Assembly (NCBI GenBank): GCA_943735955.1
Contig: OX030955.1
Span: forward strand, 13,991,583 to 14,055,582
DNA length: 64,000 nucleotides
Source of the DNA: Piscicola geometra
Taxonomy: Eukaryota > Annelida > Clitellata > Hirudinida > Piscicolidae
Direction of reading: 5' to 3'
A program made the position numbers and the translations under genes. The stretch's first letter is position 1, and each line of letters opens with the position of its first letter. This document shows, in pieces, positions 29,545 through 39,939 of this stretch. The notes below the pieces were generated by a model. That model ran no database searches, was not told the origin of the DNA, and worked only from the letters and a program-made list of their open reading frames with translations.

Positions 29545-30740
29545 CCCATTAAGCCCATATAGGACCCATGTAGGACCCACATAGGCTTTCCTTGAAAACA
29601 CTTAGAATTTTTATTTTTTTAAAGCCCATTAAGCCCATATAAGACCCATATAGGACCCACATTGGCTTTCCATAAAAACACTTCAACTTTTTTCATTATT
29701 CAAAGCCCATTTAGCCCATATAGGACCCATATAGGACCCACATAGGCTTTCCATAAAAACACTTTAACTTTTTTAATTATTCAAAACCCATTTAGCCCAT
29801 ATAGGACCCATATAGGACCCACATAGGCTTTCCATAAAAACACTTTAACTTTTTTTTTATTCAAAACCCATTTAGCCCATATAGGACCCATATAGGACCC
29901 ACATAGGCTTTCCATAAAAACACTTTAACTTTTTTTATTATTCAAAACCCATTTAGCCCATATAGGACCCATATAGGACCCACATAGGCTTTCCATAAAA
30001 ACACTTTAACTTTTTTTATTATTCAAAACTCATTTAGCCCATATAGGACCCATATAGGACCCACATAGGCTTTCCATAAAAACACTTTAACTTTTTATTA
30101 TTATTCAAAGCCCATTTAGCCCATATAGGACCCATATAGGACCCACATAGGCTTTCCATAAAAACACTTTAACTTTTTTTATTATTCAAAACCCATTTAG
30201 CCCATATAGGACCCATATAGGACCCACATAGGCTTTCCATAAAAACACTTTAACTTTTTTTTTTATTCAAAACTCATTTAGCCCATATAGGACCCATATA
30301 GGACCCACATAGGCTTTCTATAAAAACACTTCAACTTTTTTTATTATTCAAAGCCCATTTAGCCCATATAGGACCCATATAGGACCCACATAGGCTTTCC
30401 ATAAAAACACTTTAATTTTTTTATTTATTCAAAGCCCATTTAGCCCATATAGGACCCATATAGGACCCATATAGGTTTTCCATAAAAACACTTTAACTTT
30501 TATTATTATTCAAAGCTCATTTAGTCCATTTAGGACCCATATACTTCCCAAATAGGTTTTTCTTTAAAAACACGTTAAATTTTATTCTTTTTTAAAGCCC
30601 ATTTAGCCCATATAGGACCCATATAGGGCCCATATAGATAATCTCTAGCCCACGAAGCCCATATAGGACCCATATAGGACCCATATTGATTACCCTTAGC
30701 CCATTTAGCCCATATGGGACCCATATAGGCCCATATAGAA
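29545..30740. repeat. Right subterminal array of the CACTA-like element, about 78-bp units
   Basis: About 14 head-to-tail units each read AGCCCATATAGGACCCATAT, AGGACCCACATAGGCTTTCC, ATAAAAACACTTTAACTTTT, then ATTATTCAAA. Units near the centre are most alike; outer ones are more divergent. Transposases of this superfamily commonly bind subterminal repeats, which is the likely role. Confidence 0.92.
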
Positions 30741-32324
30741 TGTTCACAGGGTTGTTTCGTTTCAGGATCAGCAAAGCGGTCTCTTCGTCATCTCCCACCA
30801 CGCTCATCGATGCAGGATTGCCATCCACCTTGCACACACAAACCTTGTTCTCAGTGGGCAACTTGTTCGGATACACTCTGTAATTATGGATGATTTGAAA
30901 TTCCTAAAAGAATACATTTCAGGTTATATAATATAAAATAAAATTAATGAAATAATTAGACACGTTATAAACAATACTGCAGAAACGGATACAACGCCAT
31001 AAGGGAGAGTGTGGTGTGGGAGAAAAAGATGCTCTTTGAGCTGGGAGCAGACGTGAAACTGCCTTTGAAGGCGTGCATCAGTGGCTTGACGTCCGGAGAA
31101 GGCATGGGTTCTCAATTGAATTCAAGATGTATGTGTTTGCTGTACGGCTCTGGCAGCTGTGCCAAAAATAAATTTGAGAAGTAAGTTTTGGCACACTACG
31201 ACCTCAAAACGGGCCATTTGTTGTTTAAGTTCGATTTAACGGGTTCCTTGTCTATCATTCCATTATCCATCGTGAGCGACTCCAAGAATGGAGGAGTTTG
31301 TCTGCTACAGGAAGGAGCCAATGGTGGTATCTGGCATTTCGACCATGCCTTCAAGTCAAGCAAAAAGCTTTTAAATATTACATGTCCAGGACTCCGATTT
31401 GGCCTCGATGAAGAATCCAGAATTGATGTCATTGCTATCAGTGGCTTAGATTGTTCAGTGGGCGAACTGCCACCATTGGATCCTTAAATTTTGTTAACCA
31501 CTAAGCGCTACATAATATTTTAGGATTAGGTTAGAATTGGAGTAAAGATTAGGTTTGGTTGTAGATAAATGACAGAATTGCAGAATGTGTGGATTGCAAT
31601 GGGTAAATGTCATTTTATAATTTTTTTACTGATAAACGTCAACTTTTTTTGATGACTTTAAGTGAAATTCAATATGAATGTTACAAATAAAAATGTTAAA
31701 AAATTTATCATTTAGTCTATTTAATGAAATTTTCAGCAGTTAGTCGGTTTTGCGATTTTTTTTGCAATTATATTATTATTATATTTAATAATTCCACATT
31801 ATTAAACTATTTTTTACTGTAAATTATTCGTCTAAATAGATTGTTTTATTATTTTCCTTCATACAGCATCCTTTTAGGTGTCCAACTTTGAGATTTAAAC
31901 GTCCATTTTTATTCTATTGCAAGCTTGGTGTTATCCTGCGACAATATTGTCGCAGGATAGCGTAGCCGCGCGGTTGGTGTTATCCTGCGTCCAGATTTTA
32001 GCGAGATACTTTTAACAATCTTTTTTTCTTATTTATGAAAAATTTAGTGAATTTTCGTAAAATAAAAAGAATAAATTTAGTATTTGTTAAATATTTTTTT
32101 ATGAATCTAAATAATCATTGAATCTTCGTAAACTAAACTTAACCTTAACCTAACACTAAATAAATAAAATATTTATAATAATTAAATTATCAAAAATTAC
32201 TCTAATAATTGAATTTATCTTTTATTTATATTTTAATCATCTAATTTTTTGTTATTTTACTCATTATAAATATAATTAATAAATAAATAATTTAAAAAAA
32301 CGAGTTACACTTTTTTTAAAACAT

Positions 32325-32450
32325 GAATTAAATCCTTTAAAACATGAATTAAATCCTTTTAAACATGAATTAAATCCTTTAAAACATGAATTAAATCCTT
32401 TAAAACATTAATTAAATACTTTAAAACATGAATTAAATCCTTTAAAAAAT
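32325..32450. repeat. 22-bp tandem repeat inside the palindrome-ended element
   Basis: Six copies of about AAACATGAATTAAATCCTTT with small changes. Confidence 0.9.
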
Positions 32451-32469
32451 ATTTGTTTGACAAAATATT

Positions 32470-32545
32470 TATACCGGGATTTGAAACCAGAGCGCAGCGA
32501 TCCGTAGTCTAAGGTGCAAGCGCTAAGCCACAAAAGCTGTTGCAG
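32470..32545 (-). other. tRNA-like sequence
   Basis: On the minus strand TGGCTTAGCGCTTGCACC resembles an A box with D-arm, and GGTTTCAAATCCCGG is a near-consensus B box, about 35 nt apart. The stems do not close as a normal cloverleaf, so this is more likely a tRNA-derived (SINE-like) pol III promoter than a working tRNA. Confidence 0.5.
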
Positions 32546-32904
32546 ATTTGCTCTTATAAAGATTGATAACCCTTACATTCACTGTACCTAATGAAAATCA
32601 CGTAGAATTTAACGGTGAATCTATTTAAGTTTTGAAAGAAATACATAAAAATATAATTATGAATTTATTCCCAATTAATTCATAACTTTAAATTACAAAT
32701 TCACTATATTACTAGATTATAAAATCTGGACGCAGGATAACACCAACCGCGCGGTTACGCTATCCTGCGACAATATTGTCGCAGGATATAATCTTCGCTA
32801 TTGCAACTCTCTGTGTCTTGAAATATGTAGCTTAGATTTGTTGAAACTTCAATTTCATGTTACCATTGAGATCTAGAGTGACTTTTAAAATGTGCTTAAA
32901 TATG

Positions 32905-33212
32905 TTTAAAATTCATAATTGTACTGCACCAATTTATCTTATAATCTAATTAAACAACTCCCTAAACCTGGTCTAAGATCATCGACCTTTAAACGTTCTT
33001 TTCGTTTTTCAGTTAAACACTCTTTTGCTCAACGTTCTTTTTCTTACTGTTGTCCTCTTTTATGGAATTCTTTACCTTCTTCTTTAACTTCAACTAAGTC
33101 ACTCGTAGCTTTTCGTCGAGGCCTGAAGACGTACTTGTTTGGGACGTGATGGCTGAGTGCTTTTGTTCACTTAGTAAAGGGCGCTATACAAATCATTAAT
33201 GATTGATTGGAT
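32905..33212 (+). mobile_element. 3' end of a CR1/L2-like LINE
   Basis: The frame 32919-33149 ends the reverse transcriptase protein. It has FAQRSFSYCCPLLWNSLPSS and then SLVAFRRGLKTYLFGT, the standard LINE C-terminus (G-RSFS-AP--WNSLP---F---LK-YLF). It is followed by a short 3' end GGGCGCTATACAAATCATTA and an ATGATTGATTG tail. The rest of the element is missing (5' truncation). Confidence 0.85.
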
Positions 33213-33595
33213 TCGCTCAATTTTAGTTGTTACATATACTCAATGATCGTTTTCTTTACTATTATTTAGTTTTCATCGTCTTTTTATGCGTTTTTAAATC
33301 ATTAAACTGGATATTTTTCATAGTTCCATTTTAAATATAAACATCAAGTTTCGAATTTGGAATTTTTTTACACTAAATTACTTGAATAAGCCAAATGATT
33401 CATTTGGAAAAATGAATAAGAAACGATATTTTCTGGAATTAATTTTAACTTTCCTAGATAATTTTAGAATTGTAAGAATAACTATTCTTAAAAAAGCGAT
33501 GCAAAAAAATATTGCGCGTAGTAGCGCTGTTCTCGAAAAGCATGAAATTTTCTTAATGGGATTGCACCTATGGGATATGCATTGCATCTATAAAT

Positions 33596-34130
33596 TATAG
33601 GTAGCAGCTACCACGGATTTTTTTAAAATGCCAATTTTAAAAAATTGATAAACATTTAATAGATTTTGATTTCCAGATTTTAAATCTGTTTTTATTTTCT
33701 CTCTATTCCAATCGGTTCAAAAGTTATTCATCTTTTAAACTCGAATAAATTGAACTTTTAGGAGAATTACGGACAGCGCTGTCTGCCTTTCATGGACATG
33801 ACTGAAAGCCTTACTTTTTCATTATACATTTTCAATATCTCTCGCATATTGGTGATACTTTTTTAATGAATAAAATTCAAATTAAAAACTTAAATTAAAA
33901 GCTTATTTTAACAACTGAAATGAAAAAGTAACTTTATAGTGCTTTTGGGTCTCGTTCATGACGCCAGTATGACTTGATTGATTTTAATGTTTTTTTCCTA
34001 TTTAAACTATTTATAACCTTTTTGGCATTTTATTTTCACATGAAAAAAAAGCAAACTAAGAACAAAAAATTGATTTTAAATTTTGAATCATTCCCTCAAG
34101 ACATTATTGTCACTAGCAATAAAAGAAGTT
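33596..34130. repeat. Unclassified repeat, second copy split at 46690-47075 and 50456-50600
   Basis: Shared landmarks are TTTAATAGATTTTGATTT, CTCGAATAAATTGAACTTT, TTTTTCAATATCTCTCG, AAAAAGTAACTTTATAGTGC and CATGACGCCAGTATGA. No protein frame is common to both copies. 33220-33595 to its left holds no recognisable gene. Confidence 0.7.
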
Positions 34131-34164
34131 TGACAACAAAATAATTTTTTATGACAAAAATAAC

Positions 34165-34740
34165 CCCCTCCCACCCGCGATTGAAAAAAACACACAAAAT
34201 AGGAAATGTTAAACTAGAAAAACACTTTACAACTTTGCTAAAGTTTTTGGTCATTTTTCATTTTTCAATATTTCTAAGTTTACTTTCATTAAGACATTAA
34301 AGTTAAAGTCTTTTATGCTCTTTTCTATGAGCCAGCTTTTGTTTTATTTTATTTCTTTTTTGAAACTTTTTTTTGCCTATTTTTTTTACTCTAGTCAAGT
34401 TTTAACTATTTTTTTGCTTGAGCCGCTGCCTTGAAGCCTCCGAAAGACGGAATCTGAATTTATTGACCGCATTCAATGTGCCCAGCTTTTTCAGTCTATG
34501 GTCCACTTTACCACACTGCCTCTCTACCACAAAGTTTTGAACAAGAAGATCGATTTCAGAAGCCTGCTCTAGTGGATACTCTATAGGGAAGGCTTCTTCA
34601 CCAATGCTCTATCCCTCTTCTGCTTATCTAAAACCGTCTTGAGAAGGAGCTGCATGAGAAAAATTAGTTTATAGACTTACTCCAAGTGTTCAACTGCTGC
34701 CTCTGACACCAAGTGTCCTTATCACCATCAACATATCCTT
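34165..34740. repeat. Second copy of the unclassified repeat at 11860-12530
   Basis: It follows the other copy from ACCCGCGAT through CTTACTCCA and CTGCCTCTGACACCAAGTG. It is contiguous with the 33596-34130 repeat, so the two may be parts of one longer element. A tail ending AATAAAGACAATTAAAAAAA at about 34850-34875 suggests an RNA-derived 3' end nearby. Confidence 0.6.
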
Positions 34741-35539
34741 TGTCTTGTAGTATTTTTTTAAAAAAACCATTATCATTAGCATCAGTATCCTATAATTATC
34801 TACTATTATCTTATGCAACGTGTAACATGGCCTGCGTCTGTCAAACCGTGATTAATAAAGACAATTAAAAAAAAATATAAAAAAAACATAGGCCGTGCCT
34901 AACTTAACAGAAGCCAACGAGGCACTATAAAACTGCGGTATATTTCTATTAAAAAATGTATTTTTTTCGTTCTTTTTAACAAAATGCGTCTTATTATATT
35001 CCAACTTAGGCGTCGAGTAAAAAGCGGGTTCATTCCAGAATGGTTCATGATAAAACGTGTCATGACTTTCAACTTTATTTGTTAAACAAAAATTCTCTAT
35101 TTACCTGGATTTGGAAGCAGCATTCAATTTGTCAACAGAGATGTTCTTTGAAAAGTTCTCTCTTAATTCGGAAACTCCACCAAACTTATGAACCTTCCAG
35201 GCCCTCCCCCTCATCACCGAATGATGCGTCAAATACGATGGATCCTTCAGCAATTGGTTTTGAATTCAATCTTGAGATCGTCAAGGTTTTTTATTGGTGC
35301 CTGATGCATTTAATGTGGTGATGAATAAAGTTCAGAAACGGTCAACGGGTCACGCGACTTTGAGCACCAGCCTTTGATTTGACAGTTTTACGACCTTGTT
35401 TTTGCAGACGACTTTGTTCTATTATTATGGGCTCTTTTCATTTTTCCCAAAAAAGTTGTAACTTTTGCTCTTTAACTCAACTGCAAGAATATAATGATTC
35501 TATCTTTCGCGACTTAACTCGTCGTCTTACATTGAGAGC

Positions 35540-35905
35540 TTAGGAATTGCTTCTGGCGTAGTCGTATTAGAGATGAAACCAAAGTTAGGTTCTACAGTAC
35601 AATACAGTACTGTCAGTACATACGTCCTTACATTTCTGTTCTATGCCTCTAAAAAAGACTCCAGGAAGCTGGATGCTTTTGGTTTAAAAAGGCTGAAAAT
35701 AAAGCATATTTCCATCTCAAGATGATAAAGAACAGAAGGCTGAAGCTTTTGGTCATGTTTCTCGCCTACCAGATGGGTCCGACACTAAGAACGCACTCTT
35801 CCTCGATTTACCCAAAAACTAGAAGCGTGCCAGAGGCCGTCCTAACTTGACATGACTATCTACCATAGAGGCCCATCTGAAGCCCTTCAACATGAGCACA
35901 GAAGG
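35540..35905 (+). pseudogene. LINE reverse transcriptase C-terminal fragment
   Basis: Frames include SRKLDAFG, then FGHVSRLPDGSDTKNALFLD, then KRARGRPNLT, the typical end of one group of invertebrate LINE polymerases (GHV-R-PD ... RGRP). Stops and frame changes show decay. The 11130-11700 remnant may belong to the same broad group. Confidence 0.7.
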
Positions 35906-35983
35906 AATTTTAAGGAAATAAAAAATATATCTTAATTTTTAACTTCAAATAGCACTTTAAAGACTTATGTTGTTTTATTTTCA

Positions 35984-37642
35984 TTGAATTCGTTAAAAAC
36001 CAAAAATTTTTATTTAAAAAAGTCAAATTTTCAGAGGAAAGAGGGAAGGAAAATGATCTATGTGCAGGCACTCATGCATAAACCTGGTAATATTTTGTCC
36101 AAATATGAACAAAAACAAGTTTTAAAAATTACTAGTGGTCAAACTGTAACAGTTGTGTGTTCAATAAGTGTCTCAGGTTCTTACAATCATCCAATGATGA
36201 AAACTTTTATAAAAACGTTTGACATCACTTCTTTTAAAAGTTAGTTCATCTGAAAAAATTGGGAGAACGAGTTCGAATGGTTTGATGTAGAGACCGACCG
36301 AAACAGATATATTTATTTCGGCCGAAACCGAAATTAGGCCGAAATTGAAATCAAATTTTCGGCCGAAACCGAAATTAAGCCAAAATTGAATATCAATTTT
36401 CGGCCGAACCCGAAATTAAACCGAAATTGTAATCCGATTTTCGGCCGAAACCGAAGCCGAACCGAAATTTTTTCCAACTTTTATTAAAAATGAAAATTAG
36501 TTTTCAACGATGACAATGCCAGTTTAATAAGTAAATCCAAACAAGCGTATATTTTAAGCCAAAAAATGAAAGTTTTTCAACAACAAAAATTTTTAGTTGT
36601 TGACAGGCTTTGCTTTGGTCAGACTGACATTTTGTAAAAAAACTTCCAAATAGGATTCAACGACATTCTCACAATTTATTTTTTAATTAATTAATCGAAG
36701 CCAAATCTTTTCGTTCTTTCGACTTATAAAAATTGTTTTCCAAAGCATGGATATCTAGAATTCCACATGCTTGTATATGTTATTCGAACAATTAGTCTCA
36801 TGTCACCCATAAATCAATTAACCACGATATCTAATAGATATCTAATAGAGATGAGAATCGAACCCAAACTTAATAATTCGAGTTCGATTGAGGATATACA
36901 GATATTTACTTTTGACAATAACATTTATAAAACAAATATTTTAACAAATAGAATTTGCTTAAAAAAAGTTTTGTTAAATATCATCATTGAACGTATCCCA
37001 ATTTACTTAAATTTCAAATACATGATTGTTGTTCCAGATGCTTGTATATGTTATTCAAATAATTAGTCTGCTGACACCCATAAATAAATTAACCACGATA
37101 ACTAATAGATATCTAATAGAGAATCGAATCCGAACTTAATAGTTCGATTGAGAATATAGATATATCAGATAAACTACATAAAAAAATAAAAATTTCGGTT
37201 TTTCGGTAAATATGAGATCCATTTTGGCTGAAACCAAAATTTAGCCGAAATTACAAAATTATTTTTGGCCGAAACCGAAAAATTGCCGAAATTGTAAAAT
37301 TAGATTCGGCCGAAACCGAAAAATGGCCGAAACTAAAAAAATTGGTATTTTCTGCGCCGAAACCGAACCGAATTTCGGTCGGTCTTTAGTTTGATGGATA
37401 ATTAATTTTTACTTCGATGGTTGACTTCATTTCCAAAACACACAAAGCCGACCTTGGGTGAAAAACTTCTTTTGGTTTTAGACGGTCATGCTACAATTGT
37501 CACATTACAAGTTATTCCAAATAATAGATTTAGCCAGACAAATCACATTTTTATTAGTTTTCTTCCAACCCACACTACTCATCGATTAAACCACTTGACA
37601 TACCCATTTTTCGATCTCTTAAAGCAAAAAATAACAAAATAA
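35984..37642 (+). pseudogene. pogo-type (DDE_1) transposase, split by an inserted element
   Basis: The left part (35984-36244) reads ITSGQTVTVVCSISVSGSYN, then HPMM, which matches the region after the first catalytic Asp in pogo/Tigger transposases. The right part (37421-37642) reads HTKPTLGEKLLLVLDGHAT, with the second catalytic Asp in LDGHAT, then FLPTHTTHRLNHL (family PPHTTHRLQPLD). A hAT-type element (36288-37388) lies between them. The N-terminal DNA-binding domain and first catalytic Asp are missing, so it is dead. Confidence 0.8.
36288..37388. mobile_element. Non-autonomous hAT-type element, 1,101 bp
   Basis: The ends are TAGAGACCGACCGAAA and, in complement, TAAAGACCGACCGAAA. It is flanked by a perfect 8-bp duplication GTTTGATG (36280-36287 and 37389-37396). 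Subterminal blocks repeat GGCCGAAACCGAAATT on both sides. Internally about 130 bp is duplicated (about 36766-36905 and 37038-37160). No transposase is present. Confidence 0.9.
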
Positions 37643-38162
37643 TTGGCAATATTGATTAATTTTCCGCCTATTTTGTCAGTAAAACTGCTTCATACGCTGC
37701 TATGAATATTCATTATCTTTAAACTTTTCTCTTTTTTGAATGATTCTGAAAGTAAAACCAGATTCTTTAAATTTATTTAAGTTAGTTTAGTATTAATTGA
37801 AACAATTGTAATCAAAACTATTCATTATAATAATTATAATTATTTTTACTATAGTTATTTTATTTATTTTTCAAAATTTGATCTACAGATCAAAAGACAG
37901 GCAGTAACTGAGTAATAATTCCAAAAAAAGTATACAGAATTCAATATAATGATAACATTTCGAGTAATAATCTGTTTATAAATACGTTATTAAAAAATAA
38001 TTATATATAAATTTTTTTTACAATTTTAATTTTAAACTAAGAAGGAGTTTAATAATCATGAATATACATAGCGGCGTATAAAGCGTATAACTTATCTGCT
38101 CCAATTCCGAGCGTTATTTGTTGCGTTGACGATCGCTGTTTATGAAGTAACAAGTGAGGGGA
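37643..38162. other. Non-coding AT-rich DNA
   Basis: No gene or clear repeat is visible; a GC-richer patch (38070-38160) leads into the next element. Confidence 0.5.
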
Positions 38163-39076
38163 TACTATGGAAAGCGTACTCGGAAGCATAGACAGAGCAA
38201 TATAAAAACAGCTGATGGCAATGTTTATTTATTTCTTGAATCAGCTGATTGTTGGTTTCTAACAAGAACAAAAAGCGGCCATATTATTTTAGATTTCGGC
38301 AAACTATCCGAGGCGAGATATATCGTAAAATGAACAATAACTGAGACTTCTTTTACTTCTTTTTTTATACATATTTTGTTAAAGTTATATGATAGTTCAC
38401 GATATATATTTCGGCAAACTATCTGAGGCGAGATATATCGTAAAATGAACAATAAATTAGGCTTCTTTACTTCTTTTACGAATAATTTTTTGAGTAATTA
38501 ATAATAATTTTACTCAGTAATGTCAAATCTGGTATATATTTCGGCAAACTATCTGAGGCGAGATATATCGTAAAATGAACAATAAAGAAGGCTTCTTTAC
38601 TTCTTTTATGAATACTTTTTAAAGTAATTAATAATAATTTTATTCATAATGTCAAATCTGTTCACATTAAAATAATTCAAATTGATATTCCTATTTATAT
38701 ACATAAACAATTACCGAGTCCATCGTAATCCTAAAAAATAGATGAAACCACTTTATTTAACTAAAAAATATTATAAAAATTCAGAAATATTATGCTAAAT
38801 TGTTTAATAAAAAGTTTTAGCTTTATATTTTTGGTCAGAGCAATAAAGTCATCAGCAAAATGTTTTACTAGTAATATTATAGAAGTCAAAAGATCTGCGT
38901 GGTTCTTAACTCTCTAAACTAAACTAATATGAAAAAAAATCTTATTAATTTAAAGTATTTTCTTTTGCCTGTTAGCAACACCGTTTTATTACCATACAGC
39001 TATTTAAACATTGGAAATTTGTCTATGTTAATCGTTAATCTCATTTGCATAAATTATGAGTACGCTTTCCAAAGTA
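38163..39076. mobile_element. TA-flanked inverted-repeat element
   Basis: The left end TACTATGGAAAGCGTACTC and the right end GAGTACGCTTTCCAAAGTA are inverted copies with one mismatch. The outer TA on each side fits a Tc1/mariner-like target duplication. It includes about three tandem units (38285-38660) built on TTCGGCAAACTATCTGAGGC and GAGATATATCGTAAAATGAA. No transposase frame is present. Confidence 0.6.
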
Positions 39077-39938
39077 AACCACAAGTGAGTACTACAAAAT
39101 GAAGTTAAAAATAAGGACAACAATTTGGTGTTCATCTTATATTTGCACATAGCTATAGGCTAAAATGAAAATAAATTAACATAATGATGTTATGATATTA
39201 TAACTATTATATTACTATTATATAACTATTTATGGGCCAAAATTAAAATAAATTACCAGAATGATGTTATGATAATTTTTTAAATATTTTTCAGATAAAT
39301 TTTATAATTGAAAAAAATGATTTACCATTTATTTTATCTTTAAAAAAAATTATTTATTCATTTTATAATTTTTTCATAATTTTTCATTTATTTAAAAAAA
39401 TTATAGTTTTAAATTTTTTCTTTATTCAAAAAATAATAATTTATTATTTTTTTTAGCAAAATACCTTTAAAAAATAAAGTCCGTTTTTAACTATTTTAAA
39501 GGGTGAATCGGTTATGGGGTGAATCGGTTATGGGGTGAATCGGTTAAGGGGCGAATCGTTTAATTCCTGCTTCAGACCCTGTCAATGAAAGAAAAAGAAT
39601 TTTTTTCTAATTTTTTTCCTTTAAAATAATAATTCATCATTTGTTTTCAAAAAAATATTCTTGTTTACTTTTTAATCTTTTTATTTAGGAATTATAATAT
39701 CATAACATCATTATGTTAATTTATTTTCATTTTAGCCTATAGCCTAAAAAGATGAACACCCAACAATTTATATTCTAGTTTTATCGGTTTAGTTTGGGAA
39801 TCGTACTCATAATTTATGCAAATGAGATTAACGATTGACATAGACAAATTTCCAATGTTTAAATCGCTGTATGGTAATAAAACGGTATTGCTAACAGGCA
39901 AAATAAAATACTTTAAATTAATAAGATTTTTTCTCAAT
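38935..39938. repeat. Long inverted repeat (fold-back), arms about 250 bp
   Basis: 38935-39215 and 39690-39938 are inverted copies of each other. Matching parts include AATTTAAAGTATTTT, TGCCTGTTAGCAA(C/T)ACCG, CATTTGCATAAATTATGAG and TAACATAATGATGTTATGAT. The 475-bp spacer is A/T-rich and has a short GGGGTGAATCGGTTAT array. The left arm overlaps the right end of the element at 38163-39076. Confidence 0.85.
39500..39562. repeat. 19-bp tandem repeat GGGGTGAATCGGTTATG
   Basis: Three to four units of GGTGAATCGGTTATGGG lie in the spacer of the fold-back repeat. Confidence 0.85.
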
Positions 39939-39939
39939 T

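Larger units (their letters stand above)
24567..30751 (-). mobile_element. CACTA/EnSpm-like DNA transposon, 6,185 bp
   Basis: The terminal inverted repeats begin CCCTGTGAACATTCTATATG. The likely target duplication is 2 bp (TT at 24565-24566 and 30752-30753). The two genes inside, both minus-strand, are a transposase of the CACTA type (27139-29220) and a DUF4806-type protein (25324-26946). Both ends carry long subterminal arrays based on CCCATATAGG/CCCATATGGG. A deletion derivative with the same termini lies at 45451-46687. The transposase frame is open, so this copy was active recently or may still be. Confidence 0.85.
24227..31487 (+). pseudogene. NHL/beta-propeller-like gene with an inverted, transposon-split exon
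   Basis: 24227-24439 (plus strand) encodes ERIFCVCSDSENLFVFY, then LKNPMDLVVCAKSYSVFICDYADERAVFR, like a blade pair of NHL-type beta-propellers. The matching next exon, RVYPNKLPTENKVCVCKVDG then NPASMSVVGDDEETALLILKRN, is on the minus strand at 30754-30877, with a CAG acceptor whose phase fits the first exon. It is cut at 30752 by the CACTA element, and its continuation (KRLHVFYF) is at 24564 down to about 24505. Plus-strand coding resumes at about 30977-31175 (NGYNAIRESVVWEKK...) and 31188-31487 (AHYDLKTGHLLFKFDLTG to PPLDP and TAA). The first exon would need a GC donor. The gene cannot be expressed normally in this arrangement. The family is a guess from repeat style. Confidence 0.55.
31932..32790. 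mobile_element. Inverted-repeat element with palindromic termini
   Basis: Both ends carry an inverted repeat of about 75 bp. Its outermost part is itself a perfect 28-bp palindrome (TATCCTGCGACAAT and its complement, 31932-31959). Inside the repeats lie CGCGCGGTTGGTGTTATCCT and CCAGATTTTA. A TA target duplication fits (31932-31933 and 32787-32790). There is no coding capacity. It contains a short tandem array (about 32325-32450) and a tRNA-like segment (32470-32545). Confidence 0.8.

Noticed and set aside
29545..30740. CRISPR-like or centromeric satellite array
   Set aside because: Units are contiguous and stop exactly within a transposon's terminal repeats, so they are subterminal repeats.
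30924..31115. Minus-strand ORF near the propeller gene
   Set aside because: The plus-strand reading there has more gene-like composition and follows a CAG acceptor.
33378..33600. Overlapping 70-codon frames on both strands
   Set aside because: No recognisable motif and low-complexity AT-rich composition.
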